In this document: piece by piece, positions 1-8,907 of the stretch
How positions within the stretch are numbered: position 1 is the stretch's first letter
Layout: each line of letters starts with the position of its first letter
From: CAZIKF01 sp964539825
GTDB lineage: Bacteria; Muiribacteriota; UBA6191
Assembly: GCA_964539825.1 (NCBI GenBank)
Contig: CAZIKF010000010.1
Coordinates: forward strand, 1 to 64,000
Reading direction: 5' to 3'
Length of the DNA: 64,000 bases
Translations under genes and position numbers: made by a program
Notes under the pieces: generated by a model
What the model was told of the DNA's origin: nothing
The model's database searches: none
The model's input: the letters and a program-made list of their open reading frames with translations, nothing else

Positions 1-118
1 GAGTAGTGCATGGCAGTGGTTCGTGAGGAAAAGGTAGTTGTTCTACCTTTGACGAGGAAACCGCTGCCAGGTGCTGCTCCCGGGCTCTCAATCCCGTGCC
101 AAAGCACCGGTCCTCGCA
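1..118 (-). other. Structured, apparently non-coding segment (unidentified hairpins)
   Basis: No convincing reading frame. Read on the minus strand, the segment folds well on paper: GCGAGGA pairs with TCCTCGT and encloses an inner GGTGCT/AGCACC hairpin. A second hairpin (AAAGGTAG, loop AACAA, CTACCTTT) follows. Outer arms TGGCAG and CTGCCA can form an alternative long stem. It lies just 3' of the minus-strand gene ending at 119, so it could be an RNA gene, a 3' UTR structure or a processed terminator. I checked for SRP RNA, tmRNA, RNase P and tRNA hallmarks and saw none that hold. Confidence 0.3.
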
Positions 119-802
119 TCACCTAAGAACATCTGAGAGGACTCCTCTGCGTGAGGCGCGGGAAAATGCCGGGTCCGGTAAGGTCGTGGGGTCCGGCATC
201 ACTCCCACATAATTCTCTCTTAAAAGCTGGCGCTGCCATTGAATCCAACGGGGAAGATCGACGACCTGAATTGCCTTCCGATCACTGAAGATATAATCTA
301 CGAATAGTTGGAAATCCTGATGAAACTGATTGAGAAAGAAATTGGGTGACATCTGAAGAAAAATCCATAAATGATCTGGGGATTTTTTGGAGGCTACCCG
401 GAATCTCAAAAACCAGTCCCCCATTAATTGAAGCTTATGAAGTACTTCGGATCTAACAAGACTGCCAGGTGTAAGGATAGTGGCGTGAAATCCTACCGAT
501 TCACCCTTCGAGCGAAAGACACTGGGCAGAATTTTCAAAGTCCCCTTATCTTCGACTATTCGTAAAGGGATTGTTTTGGAAAGGGCTCCCAGCTTGGATT
601 TGAAAGTGGGAAATTCATCTTTGGTTTTTAGCTGCAGGTTCCCTACGTGGGAATCGATATAGACTCCGCGAATCGTTGGCTTTAGCAGGAATTCTGAAAT
701 CGAATCCGAATAAGAAATCCCCACCAATACATAAAGAATTAATCCCACCGGCTTATGGTAAAATAAGCTAAGCGTATAGGAAATTTTACTGGTTATCTTC
801 AT
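119..802 (-). CDS. Hypothetical protein with N-terminal hydrophobic segment
   Basis: This 227-residue protein is not recognised. Residues about 15-31 are hydrophobic and follow a positively charged start, so it may be exported or anchored by a single N-terminal helix. The rest is soluble-looking and rich in basic and aromatic residues, with no motif I can name. Its start codon lies inside an inverted repeat (801-830) shared with the divergent CheY-like gene at 842. The reading frame and codon use look genuine, but the function is unknown. Confidence 0.6.
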   Translation of the reverse strand: MKITSKISYTLSLFYHKPVGLILYVLVGISYSDSISEFLLKPTIRGVYIDSHVGNLQLKTKDEFPTFKSKLGALSKTIPLRIVEDKGTLKILPSVFRSKGESVGFHATILTPGSLVRSEVLHKLQLMGDWFLRFRVASKKSPDHLWIFLQMSPNFFLNQFHQDFQLFVDYIFSDRKAIQVVDLPRWIQWQRQLLRENYVGVMPDPTTLPDPAFSRASRRGVLSDVLR

Positions 803-830
803 AGGAGTTGTGAGGATTCCCTACTCCTAT
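801..830. promoter_or_regulatory. Inverted repeat between divergent genes
   Basis: ATAGGAGT (801-808) and ACTCCTAT (823-830) form a perfect 8-bp inverted repeat with a 14-base spacer. It overlaps the start codon of the minus-strand gene and sits 12 bases upstream of the CheY-like gene. It could be an operator or, in the minus-strand mRNA, a hairpin hiding the start codon. Functional meaning is inferred only. Confidence 0.3.
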
Positions 831-841
831 CGTCGAATCCC

Positions 842-1201
842 ATGAAAATTCTCTACATTCACGAAGATTCGAGTAAAAACTCATTGGCCACACTCTTTTT
901 TTCCCAGGTGGGACATGAGTGTCAGTGTGCCACCTCGCTTCTGGAAGCAAGAGAATTCGAGCCCTCAAATTTTGAACTCATACTCTTAGATGTTCCCCTG
1001 CAGTTCTTGGATTCAAAGAAAGAACTTAAAAGACTCCGGAGTCTTGCCAGTTCCTCCGTTCCCATTGTTTGTCTTTATGAGACAACAGACAGAAATCAGT
1101 TTGAGAGATTGAATTCAGCAGGGGTCACTGATTTTTTTCCGGCAACAAAAAGCATGGAAGATCTCCTAAGGTATGTAAAGACCCTGAAACCGCAGAAATG
1201 A
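842..1201 (+). CDS. Single-domain CheY-like receiver protein, atypical
   Basis: The 119 residues match one response-regulator receiver domain in length and pattern. A first strand ends in an acidic pair (Glu8-Asp9), and the sequence LILLDV places a phospho-acceptor-type Asp near residue 50. A Thr follows strand 4, and the C-terminal helix has the usual ELL-type pattern (here EDLL). The conserved Lys-Pro after strand 5 is missing: the sequence reads FFPATKS, with Ala and Thr at the Lys and Pro positions. It may therefore be a degenerate or phosphorylation-independent receiver. There is no output domain and no histidine kinase nearby. It is divergent from the gene at 119-802. Confidence 0.65.
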   Translation: MKILYIHEDSSKNSLATLFFSQVGHECQCATSLLEAREFEPSNFELILLDVPLQFLDSKKELKRLRSLASSSVPIVCLYETTDRNQFERLNSAGVTDFFPATKSMEDLLRYVKTLKPQK

Positions 1202-1316
1202 TTCTTCTTCGGCAGCCAAAGCTATACAGTTTGATCCACTTTCTGTCTGGTTGGTGTTTGCATTCATGGGCTCTTTTGAACCTGGCACGATAAAATGAAG
1301 AAACCAGGATACTAAG

Positions 1317-2240
1317 ATGGGACTTCTAGATCGTCTGAAAAAAAAACCTTCTACTCCCGAAGAGAAAGCATCAATCCCGGATCTTGATGATGAAACCCAA
1401 TCGATCAAATTAGATTCGGAGTCCTCAGGTGGAGCGGATGAGATAGCAGCAGCTCCTTCCCAAAAGTCGAGCAGGTCCTGGATTGGAATTGTCCTGGCCC
1501 TGATAGTTCTCGTGGGATCAGGAGGAGGGCTCTTCTACTATTGGAAAACCTACTCCTTCAAACAAGCAAAAAAGATTGCGATCAAGTTTTTTACAATTCT
1601 TTCAAAGGGTGAGACGAATCGGGCATATGCCTTGATGGCAGATTCTTATCGAGATGAAGTCAGAGACAAGGAATTTGCCAAACTAATCGATGCTTCCTCC
1701 TTTCTTTTCGATGACATCATCCCCGCCAAAATCAAACCTAGACGGACTCTATTTGAGGAAACCGCAACAGGTTCGAAGCTGGGTGGCGCTCTCTCCTATG
1801 CCGATGGCTCCAGCGGAAAATTCGAAATCTGGCTCAAAGAAAATGAAGATTCTCAAAACCCCAGGGCCGTTTCCAGATTCGAAGTGCATGCCTCTGAGAG
1901 AAAGAAGAGAGTTTATGACTCCGCCTCGAAGGCTATTACAGAATTCTTTAAGACTCTCAAAGAGGCCCGGCTGGAACAGTTCATAGACTTTTTGCACCCC
2001 TCGATTCAAGAGAGACTGGGCAGGGTAAAAATGGCCCAGCTGCATAATAATCTAATTGAGATGGACTTCGTTAATCATCAATTTGACCCTCAGGCCTATG
2101 TGGTAAAAAGGAATGTTGAACTTCATTTTTCCGGTAGCTCCACAACCCAGAAAAAAAGAATTTATCGTGGTTCCATTACTGTTTTCTATTCTAAGCGCCG
2201 TTGGTACATTCTATCTTTTGATTTTGAACCTCGAGCTTAA
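1317..2240 (+). CDS. Single-pass membrane protein with NTF2-like extracytoplasmic region
   Basis: The protein has 307 residues. A hydrophilic, acidic, low-complexity N-terminus (1-50) leads to one transmembrane helix (about 55-77) and then an extracytoplasmic part. That part seems to contain two similar modules, each starting with a helix that reads like 'AxKxAxxFFxxLxxG'. This arrangement resembles the NTF2-like/DUF4878 modules that follow a membrane anchor in many proteins. No enzymatic motif is visible. Its last 50 bases overlap tail-to-tail with the metallophosphoesterase gene on the other strand. Confidence 0.6.
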   Translation: MGLLDRLKKKPSTPEEKASIPDLDDETQSIKLDSESSGGADEIAAAPSQKSSRSWIGIVLALIVLVGSGGGLFYYWKTYSFKQAKKIAIKFFTILSKGETNRAYALMADSYRDEVRDKEFAKLIDASSFLFDDIIPAKIKPRRTLFEETATGSKLGGALSYADGSSGKFEIWLKENEDSQNPRAVSRFEVHASERKKRVYDSASKAITEFFKTLKEARLEQFIDFLHPSIQERLGRVKMAQLHNNLIEMDFVNHQFDPQAYVVKRNVELHFSGSSTTQKKRIYRGSITVFYSKRRWYILSFDFEPRA

Positions 2241-3072
2241 GCAGAACTCTTTGTAGATGCGCAGCGGGATCTTTCACAGTCCATTCTCTGACAGTCCCAA
2301 CGGGACTCAGGTAAACAGAGCAATCATCCATCTTAAGGAATTCCCGGCGATGAAGATGTCCACAGATATGGAGCTTTATTGGAAATGAACTAAGGATATC
2401 ACGGTAGCTTGAAGAGCCCATAAAAGCTCCAAAATAAGCGCGGTCCCAGGAAATCCCTTCATAACGAAGAAATTCTTGATAGAAGGGAAAATGAGTCGCT
2501 AAAATCAAAGTCTTGGATGGGTCTGAAACCATGCCTAAATCTTGAAGAAGTTGACCACGAAAATACTCTACAAGCGTTTCATCCAGCCTCTCTTGAGAGA
2601 TTCCTGGCCACGAACAGGCAAATCCATCCATCCATTTCACAGGCCCTCTACGCTTCTGCGATAACTCCTCATGACTAAAGGGATGAACTCCGGGAAGAAG
2701 TGAGTAATCATACCAACAGCAAGAGCCCACCACGGCAATTTCTCTATGGATCCATGGATTTTTGGGTAAATAATGCCAGCCATGCTGATTACAAATCTCA
2801 GGCAGGTCCTTTTCATATTTAGAGAATGAATCTGGCTCGGACTCAGTACGACTCCAAAGATCATGATTACCGGGTAGGATTAGCTTCTGAAACGAAAAAT
2901 GGGAGAAAATTTGAAGTGCACGGCTCCAGCCATCAAGGCTTTCTGCAAGATCGCCCGCGATGAGAAGAACATCAGGGGGAGATTTTTCACAGACTCTGCC
3001 AATCTCTTGCCAGAGCTGCCAGTTAAGCTCATGAGAATCTATATGAACATCTGATGTTGCATAAAGCAGCAA
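2191..3072 (-). CDS. Calcineurin-like metallophosphoesterase
   Basis: A dinuclear-metal phosphoesterase. All family motifs appear in order: SDVHID near the N-terminus, AGDL, GNHD, an ATHFPF segment supplying a metal His, and GHLH near the C-terminus. Substrate unknown; it could be a nucleotide, phosphoprotein or nucleic acid. I chose the TTG start at 3072 because an AAAGGGGG ribosome-binding site lies just upstream and the conserved DVH motif follows at once. The frame stays open to a TTG at 3144, which would leave only 21 bases before the divergent gene. The 3' end overlaps the preceding plus-strand gene by 50 bases. Confidence 0.85.
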   Translation of the reverse strand: MLLYATSDVHIDSHELNWQLWQEIGRVCEKSPPDVLLIAGDLAESLDGWSRALQIFSHFSFQKLILPGNHDLWSRTESEPDSFSKYEKDLPEICNQHGWHYLPKNPWIHREIAVVGSCCWYDYSLLPGVHPFSHEELSQKRRGPVKWMDGFACSWPGISQERLDETLVEYFRGQLLQDLGMVSDPSKTLILATHFPFYQEFLRYEGISWDRAYFGAFMGSSSYRDILSSFPIKLHICGHLHRREFLKMDDCSVYLSPVGTVREWTVKDPAAHLQRVLLKLEVQNQKIECTNGA

Positions 3073-3165
3073 AGGACCCCCTTTGATTGGTCGTTGCCCC
3101 AGTGTCCAGGCAAAATGATAAGATAAAGTAGGCCTACACCCCAAGTTTCTTTGTGCTTTCTACTC

Positions 3166-3966
3166 ATGAAGACCGCGCTTTCTACATCTCTCTTTTTCCT
3201 ATTTTGCTGCGTATGCTCAAGCCGCAGTTACTATTTTGGCCAGGGTGTTGGATTTGAAATTCCAGATCGGTGGATTCCTATCGAGGAGGATAGTGAAGAA
3301 AGTAAATTAATCCTTAAATCTTTTTCCGTTTCCCTATCTGAAAAAACCCTTGAACAACTCAGAGTGAATCGTTGTGTGGTCTTCCTTATACCCAAAAACA
3401 AAGAGTATGCTCGCGTGCCGGTTCATGACCAAACCAATTTCATCGCAGAGGGGCCAAGGAATCGAGAGATTCCTGCCCTGGCGGGGAATCCGGGTAAACC
3501 AAATGCGTTGGGCAATATTCCCAGCACCTCAGCTTTTTTGTTACACATGGATATCATTCCTACTTCTTCTACCTATTCCAGGGTTCTTCAACAGTATTTT
3601 GAGGAATTTGTCAGCCAGGGTCTTGAGAAAAAGGGTTTCCTCGTACTTCCAGAGATCGAAACTTCGAGCAGACCGGTGGAGGGAATCCCATCTCCCTTTC
3701 TTAAAATTCCTAGTGAAAAGGGGGGGGCCAATTTTCTAAGCGTGGCGAGCCTGGTCCCTTGTTATGACTTCTTCCTTTACTTTAACGGACTACTCCCTGT
3801 TGAGGAAGAGTCCCTATTTTTAGAAGAATTCAACAAGGTCCTGAATTCCTTCTCAGGCTCGGGCAAGGTTCATGCAGATTTAGGTCTTTGGAAATTCTTC
3901 CTGCAAGCCTTCCTAATCGCTTTTCTAATCCTCTATTTCAAGAACCGCTCTGAGAATTCTTCCTAA
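3166..3966 (+). CDS. Exported protein with C-terminal membrane anchor, unknown function
   Basis: The 266-residue product has a signal peptide (residues 1-20, ending Cys-rich) and a hydrophobic helix near the C-terminus (about 243-260), suggesting an extracytoplasmic domain held in the membrane. The family is not recognised. Residues around 75-117 are encoded by a stretch that recurs, degenerate and with stops, at 15064-15199. That part is Pro/Gly/Asn-rich and may be an inserted repeat. The ATG at 3166 is chosen because the signal peptide starts there. Its 3' end overlaps the convergent hydrolase gene by 29 bases. Confidence 0.6.
   Translation: MKTALSTSLFFLFCCVCSSRSYYFGQGVGFEIPDRWIPIEEDSEESKLILKSFSVSLSEKTLEQLRVNRCVVFLIPKNKEYARVPVHDQTNFIAEGPRNREIPALAGNPGKPNALGNIPSTSAFLLHMDIIPTSSTYSRVLQQYFEEFVSQGLEKKGFLVLPEIETSSRPVEGIPSPFLKIPSEKGGANFLSVASLVPCYDFFLYFNGLLPVEEESLFLEEFNKVLNSFSGSGKVHADLGLWKFFLQAFLIAFLILYFKNRSENSS
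3386..3516 (+). repeat. Dispersed repeat, copy A (inside a reading frame)
   Basis: This stretch closely matches 15064-15199. Shared blocks include GGTTCATGACCAAA, TCATCGCAGA, GGGAATCCGGG and AAACCAAATGC. Both copies carry the same 7-bp hairpin arms, AGGAATC and GATTCCT, with different 4-base loops (GAGA here, TGTA there). Here it is fully open and part of the exported protein gene. Confidence 0.7.
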
Positions 3967-5299
3967 CCCAGGTCTTCTCAAATTTTCTCTTTAACCAGCT
4001 ACCCATGGTTTGAATCAAGGCTGGGGAAACAATTCCGGGAGTATAGAAGTCAAGTTCTGGATTCTTTGCGTGCGATTGGTGAAAAACACGATTGAGGTTT
4101 GGAAATTCAACTACTTCCAACAAATGTCCAGAAAGAAGCCCTTTGATCTTGAGGCGATCCGAGGAGTTATAGGTATGATCTGATAGGGCAAACGCGGCTA
4201 AAAACGGTAGTTTAGGCGTGGGTCTGGGTTCACCGGCATAGCGGGATAGGGAGCGAAAATAAGACGGGGGATAACCGAAGAGATCTTCCCCTTCCCCCAG
4301 AGACCCACTATAGAATTTCCCAATTTTGGAAGCAAGAATCTCCAGATCCCTGGCTTGAATTCCTTCAAATACCGCGCGAAACTCCTGATCTTCAAAAAGC
4401 AGTTCCAGCGGATTTCTAAAGCTGGGATTAAGAAGAATATAGCCGTCAAAAAGAGACTTTTGGGTGAGATATGGCACAAAGAAAGTACTAAATCCGTAGG
4501 CCACATGAATCATTGGGGCTTCCCGGTACTCAAGCCGATTCTTCAAATGATAAAGACTACTGTAAATATCTTCCAACACTTCCCATCCAGGATTAATTTC
4601 TGGTTTCGAGGAATCTTTGCCATATACATGGGATCGCTTGGGATATAAAAAAACGGAAAATCCAAATGTTGCTAAGCCTTCGGCAAGATCTTTAAAAATA
4701 GCGTTAACCCCTACCCGGTGAAACAGGTCTCTGGAGCCAAAATCATGGGTTAGTAAAAGTATAGGATCGGTTGGTTGTCTTTGAGTGGGCTGGTATAACT
4801 TTCCTTTAAGCGGGTACTTTTTTGAGCCCACCTGGAAAGTAATCGCGGTGTATTTCTGTTGATCGACATAAGGGCGAGGAATTGGGGAACTTGCCGGAAC
4901 CTTTGAAAGATCTGTGATCAGACGAAATTCACCAATCTGTTTTGTCGGTCCAAAGCCCAGGCGTAATCCAAAGTCCCGTCGCTCAAACTTAATCTTTCCG
5001 TACACCGCGGCCTCAGGGAACTCATTGCGAAAACTCAGCGAGGAAAAGGAAATGAAGTCACCATAATTCTCAGTGAGTGATCCCCAGGTCTGAAAAATCT
5101 GAGACCCTAAAACCCGGCGATCAAAACCTGGTTCGAAGAACTCAACCGTTTGGTCAATATCTCCGCTGTCCAGGGTATTAAGAAGCTTTAGAGCGGATTG
5201 AAAAAAGAGATACTTTTCCTTTTCTTTATGAGCTGGAGAGAATCCTTTGGCTTCACCAATTGCATAAATCAGGCAGATAAAAAGAAATAGTATTCTCAT
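3938..5299 (-). CDS. Exported alpha/beta-hydrolase-fold protein
   Basis: The 453-residue protein has a signal peptide (about 1-18). An N-terminal domain of roughly 120 residues resembles the NTF2-like domains found before hydrolases. An alpha/beta hydrolase domain follows. It has the THDFGS oxyanion-type segment after strand 3, a nucleophile elbow reading GFST (a degenerate GxSxG), an acidic turn at ALSD and a late HQSH histidine. Because the elbow is not canonical, esterase activity is likely but unproven. The ATG at 5299 is chosen over the TTG three bases earlier. The stop of elbB lies 2 bases before the first possible start, so the two are probably co-transcribed. Confidence 0.65.
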   Translation of the reverse strand: MRILFLFICLIYAIGEAKGFSPAHKEKEKYLFFQSALKLLNTLDSGDIDQTVEFFEPGFDRRVLGSQIFQTWGSLTENYGDFISFSSLSFRNEFPEAAVYGKIKFERRDFGLRLGFGPTKQIGEFRLITDLSKVPASSPIPRPYVDQQKYTAITFQVGSKKYPLKGKLYQPTQRQPTDPILLLTHDFGSRDLFHRVGVNAIFKDLAEGLATFGFSVFLYPKRSHVYGKDSSKPEINPGWEVLEDIYSSLYHLKNRLEYREAPMIHVAYGFSTFFVPYLTQKSLFDGYILLNPSFRNPLELLFEDQEFRAVFEGIQARDLEILASKIGKFYSGSLGEGEDLFGYPPSYFRSLSRYAGEPRPTPKLPFLAAFALSDHTYNSSDRLKIKGLLSGHLLEVVEFPNLNRVFHQSHAKNPELDFYTPGIVSPALIQTMGSWLKRKFEKTWVRKNSQSGS

Positions 5300-5303
5300 C
5301 AAC

Positions 5304-5972
5304 CTAGGAAATCCAGGTGCCTAATTTCTGAACAAGTTTCTCGATTCCCGAAGCGATTTCAACTACATTCTGACCCAGCATATAAGCTGGTGTGGTGATG
5401 ATCTTATTTTTTTCATCCACGCAGATTTCATCTACTTTTTTTACGCTATGTTCACATCCCAACTTTTCAATCGCTTCACTGGTCGCTGGATCATTTCCAA
5501 TTGTCAGATTGAGCTTTGATTGAGTTTGGAAGCGGCTGGCGATTAAAGCTAAAACAACGGGAGAAATACAGATCGCACCGATAGGTTTCCCAAGCTGATG
5601 AGATTTGATTAAAAAACGCTCCACATCCGGTTGTACTTCCGCCTCTACCCCCTTAATGGCGAAATTACACAAATTCTTAGCCGCACCAAATCCCCCAGGT
5701 AGGACAACGGCGTCAAAATCTTCTGGATTCGCGTCACTCAAATCTAAAACTGGACCCCTGGCGATACGCGCGGATTCCACGAGTACATTTCGAGGTTGAG
5801 AACTCTCTTCTGAACTGGTGTGATTAATTACATGGAACTGGTCTACATTGGGCGCTGTGTAAACTATTTCGAAATTAGCATGCTGCAAATAAAAAAGAGC
5901 CATTACGGATTCATGAATTTCAGAACCATCATAAACGCCGCATCCCGATAAGATAACCGCTACTTTTGCCAT
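5304..5972 (-). CDS. elbB: ElbB-type DJ-1/PfpI family glyoxalase
   Basis: The 222-residue protein matches the DJ-1/PfpI superfamily subgroup ElbB (isoprenoid biosynthesis-associated, glyoxalase activity). The N-terminus reads VILSGCGVYDGSEIHES and is typical of ElbB. PGGFGAAKNL follows, and the nucleophile elbow is AICISP with the catalytic-type Cys. Family members have deglycase/glyoxalase activity, and a link to isoprenoid yield is known in E. coli. The ATG at 5972 is preceded by AAGGAG six bases upstream, which decides the start over the TTG at 5978. It is the first gene of a probable two-gene operon with the hydrolase. Confidence 0.88.
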   Translation of the reverse strand: MAKVAVILSGCGVYDGSEIHESVMALFYLQHANFEIVYTAPNVDQFHVINHTSSEESSQPRNVLVESARIARGPVLDLSDANPEDFDAVVLPGGFGAAKNLCNFAIKGVEAEVQPDVERFLIKSHQLGKPIGAICISPVVLALIASRFQTQSKLNLTIGNDPATSEAIEKLGCEHSVKKVDEICVDEKNKIITTPAYMLGQNVVEIASGIEKLVQKLGTWIS

Positions 5973-6091
5973 AACCAACTCCTTAGCTCGATTCGCCTTT
6001 ACACTTTCATTATATACCCTAGCATCTGATTACAGACTAAGACTTGATAATCCCTCGGGCTCGCTTTACAAAATTCTACAGAATCTAATTC

Positions 6092-7213
6092 TTACTTCAC
6101 ATCAATATTTCTCTGATACCAGGATTCCCAAACCTCTTCATAGATTTCTCGATGCCTTTCTCGGACGGCTTGAAGACTTTGTAAGCCCTTGATGGTTTCA
6201 ATTTCATCATCCTCATTCATTGAGAGGATTTCACTGGCGTGAGAATAGAAATGGATCGATTTGGATTGGGAGTAGGTGGAACTCAAAGAGCCCTTCCTGG
6301 CGAAAACTCGAATGCCCTCTTCTAAGGCTTCAAGAACCACTAAAGGACCTGTTTCTTTCCAAAGAGACGGGAGAACCATTGCTTTATAGCGTTTTAACTC
6401 TGAGCGGTTTTTTAAGATCCCTTTATACCTGGCAAAGGAAGGAAGGTTTGACAGGGAGAGATTTTGGTCCACAGGGCCGTAAATGTCGAGATTTCCTTGA
6501 AATCCACTATCCTCAAGTTCCTTGATGAGCACGAAAATTCCCTTATGCTGCCGAATACTGCCCAGAAAGACCAATGCATCCGACTTCTCCACTTCTTCAA
6601 ACTCACAGGAGGGGACCGAGTAAGGAACTACCCTGGTCTTTGATCGAAATTGACAGGGAACCTGTTCGATCAAATCATCATTGGGAAGTATGAGTGCCCG
6701 TACATTTTGAAAGTACTCCTGGATGTGGTGATTGCGCGTTAAAAAAAAGGGGATGAGAAAAGGGCTCTTGATAGAGCCTCCCACACAACTGGAGCATTTA
6801 AGCACAGACGCCCCGCTACAGGGTCCACCGTGGTAGGGATAAAAATGAACCTTTTGGCAGAAGGGAAAATAATCATGAAGTGTAAAAACACAGGGAACTT
6901 GACGAGAGAGTTGAACCAGCGTCTTCAATCCGTAAGGAAGGATTTGATGGATGTGAAAGATACTTGAACGCAAATCCTTTGGTGCTGAAGGCAGGATTTC
7001 GAGGCCCTTTTCCAAAGCCTTAGCACTGAGCCGAAAATTCTTCTTTCCAAAAAGAGTCTGAAGTAGGCTATAAGAGCCGCCCAGCTTAGCCTTGCGTACC
7101 AGGAATTGTTCAAGCCCCGGGGTACTTGTTTTGGTGAGAAAACTTACAAAGTTTTCTACACCTCCTTGTCGTTGATCAAAGCTATGTTCAAGAAGGTGCA
7201 GAATCGAGATCAT
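6092..7213 (-). CDS. Glycosyltransferase, family 4 type (GT-B fold)
   Basis: The 373-residue protein has the GT-B architecture of family 4 retaining glycosyltransferases. An N-terminal domain contains a GGVENFV donor-side loop and HDYFPFCQ, which is common in these enzymes. The C-terminal Rossmann domain has the FLGSIRQHKG segment and the ETGPLVVLEALEEG donor-binding E-x7-E motif. A Cys-rich patch follows HDYFPFCQ. The sugar and acceptor cannot be told. Its ATG overlaps the stop of the HEAT lipoprotein by four bases (ATGA), so it is translationally coupled to the pilus-like operon. Confidence 0.85.
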   Translation of the reverse strand: MISILHLLEHSFDQRQGGVENFVSFLTKTSTPGLEQFLVRKAKLGGSYSLLQTLFGKKNFRLSAKALEKGLEILPSAPKDLRSSIFHIHQILPYGLKTLVQLSRQVPCVFTLHDYFPFCQKVHFYPYHGGPCSGASVLKCSSCVGGSIKSPFLIPFFLTRNHHIQEYFQNVRALILPNDDLIEQVPCQFRSKTRVVPYSVPSCEFEEVEKSDALVFLGSIRQHKGIFVLIKELEDSGFQGNLDIYGPVDQNLSLSNLPSFARYKGILKNRSELKRYKAMVLPSLWKETGPLVVLEALEEGIRVFARKGSLSSTYSQSKSIHFYSHASEILSMNEDDEIETIKGLQSLQAVRERHREIYEEVWESWYQRNIDVK

Positions 7214-8907
7214 TGGATCTCAAAGACCGCCGCCGGGGTGGAATCATCGGTCTGCTCAATAAGAGCAACCTTTCCGTCTGGAAGCTTAAGATGCACAAGT
7301 TCATCATCCAGATCTATTTCGATGACCTCATTGCCATCAATGTAGTCACCCTTATGAACCCTGCGAGAAACTCCATCTTCACTAATCGTCACCAGTTTCT
7401 TAACACCAAAACTCCCCATATTCAAAATGATGAATTTTGGTTTATAAATATCCGTAGAAACCTTCTTTTTCTCGATTGTCGCACCCGTGCCTGGTTTGCT
7501 CCACATATCCGTACTGGATTCTTCACCCTCCTCTACCGGTAAGGTGCCCAGAAAGTTGGCAAATTTTTGAGCGTCGGGAGTGATTTCTTCCGAATAGGAA
7601 ATGGAGTCCAATAACTTCGCGATCTCACCCTTAAGCCCGAGATCAGAAAGTTGGATGAGTTGATGCAAAGCATTGCTCCTTACGAAGCTATAGCGATCAA
7701 ACAAGCCTGCAACAATATTGGAAAGCCCATGGTTGGAGGCCAGGGTTCCGAGCCCATGAACCACAGCATTTCGAATCCATGGGTTGGGGTGCTTGGCCAG
7801 ACTTACAAGGGAATCCGTCGCGTTCTCGTCTCCCATTCTCACCAGAGCATCGATTCCAAGAATCAAGAAATCTGTCTTCTTCTCCCTGGAGAGCATATTT
7901 CGAATGGAATCGATAGCATTCTCAATACCGCATAAACCGATTGCGAACAAAGCTCCCAATTTAATTTCATCGGAATTATCCCCCTCAAGAAGACTGATTA
8001 GCTCTGCCGAAGGTCTGGGATCACGATAAGAAGCCAGCTTCATCAGGGCTTCATAGACCAGTCTATCCTCCGTTCCCTGGGTAGCCTCAATAGCCTTTTC
8101 CACTGGATCTTGTTCTCCAACATCGATAGGCTTGGAAAAGGATTTTCCACTCTTTGCAAGGCTTACGATCCCATTATCAGAATCAATAGATTTAATTTCA
8201 AATCCCAGGATCGAATCTCCTACTCCAAAAAACTCACCCCCCGCTTGAACTTTCTGGCTCTTTCCTCTGCCAATGATGCCAGAAATCGTAAAAGCATCCA
8301 GGCTTTCACGACCGGAGTCCCCGGTGGGCTTCCTGATCGGGCGGATGGCACGTAATACCTCCACCGCGATGCTGGAGAGCTGGGGATCGAGCTTACCCAA
8401 CAAACCTTCAATAAAAGAAATCGTCTTATCATCATTGATCTCACGAAAGGCAATCAAGACCGCCTCTTGAAGCCGCTTTTTTCCACGTGCCCGTTGAAAG
8501 GTGCCATAGAGCTGGGGAACCGATTCTGTATCTTTGAAGGAGGCCAGGGCTTCTACAGCCGCCTTTTGGACGAGGGGGTTAGAATCCTTAAGAGCCGCAC
8601 GAATCAAATCAAGGGAATCTTTCCAGCCCCAAAACCGCAGGGAGGCTATGGCGTGGGCTCTTTTGGCGGGATCCTTAGCAGTAAGATTGTTGTGGAGCAC
8701 CGCGCCGGTGGCTTCCTGGCTATACCCTGGAGGTACCTCCAGGGCGACCCGCGATACTTTAGCAGCGGGTGAAGGTGTTTTATCTTGAGTGAGCGCCACA
8801 GGAGGTTTTTTGGAAGTTTGATCCGGGGTCTTCTCAGAACCGCCAAAACAACCCATAAAACTAAGGGAACCGGTAAAAAGAAGAATCAGGGGAAAAAAAA
8901 GTTTCAT
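7210..8907 (-). CDS. HEAT-repeat lipoprotein with PilP-like beta modules
   Basis: A 565-residue lipoprotein; the signal peptide ends in a lipobox with Cys20 (SFMGC). A Pro/Lys-rich spacer leads to two blocks of HEAT-like helical repeats (VQKAAVEALASF and IRNAVVHGLGTL types). Between them lies a short beta module (GVGDSILGFEIKSI). At the C-terminus is another, with RVHKGDYIDGNEVIEI, close in pattern to the PilP/GspC homology domain that contacts secretins. Given the upstream PilMN and PilO-like genes, it may be a PilP analogue carrying a HEAT scaffold (inference). Start chosen at the ATG before the signal peptide. It overlaps its neighbours by 4 bases on both sides. Confidence 0.7.
   Translation of the reverse strand: MKLFFPLILLFTGSLSFMGCFGGSEKTPDQTSKKPPVALTQDKTPSPAAKVSRVALEVPPGYSQEATGAVLHNNLTAKDPAKRAHAIASLRFWGWKDSLDLIRAALKDSNPLVQKAAVEALASFKDTESVPQLYGTFQRARGKKRLQEAVLIAFREINDDKTISFIEGLLGKLDPQLSSIAVEVLRAIRPIRKPTGDSGRESLDAFTISGIIGRGKSQKVQAGGEFFGVGDSILGFEIKSIDSDNGIVSLAKSGKSFSKPIDVGEQDPVEKAIEATQGTEDRLVYEALMKLASYRDPRPSAELISLLEGDNSDEIKLGALFAIGLCGIENAIDSIRNMLSREKKTDFLILGIDALVRMGDENATDSLVSLAKHPNPWIRNAVVHGLGTLASNHGLSNIVAGLFDRYSFVRSNALHQLIQLSDLGLKGEIAKLLDSISYSEEITPDAQKFANFLGTLPVEEGEESSTDMWSKPGTGATIEKKKVSTDIYKPKFIILNMGSFGVKKLVTISEDGVSRRVHKGDYIDGNEVIEIDLDDELVHLKLPDGKVALIEQTDDSTPAAVFEIQ

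Noticed and set aside
1..118. SRP RNA, tRNA or tmRNA at the window start
   Set aside because: A GGAGCAGC block and a 7-bp acceptor-like stem caught attention, but the GGAA loop of SRP RNA, a T-arm and the usual lengths are absent.
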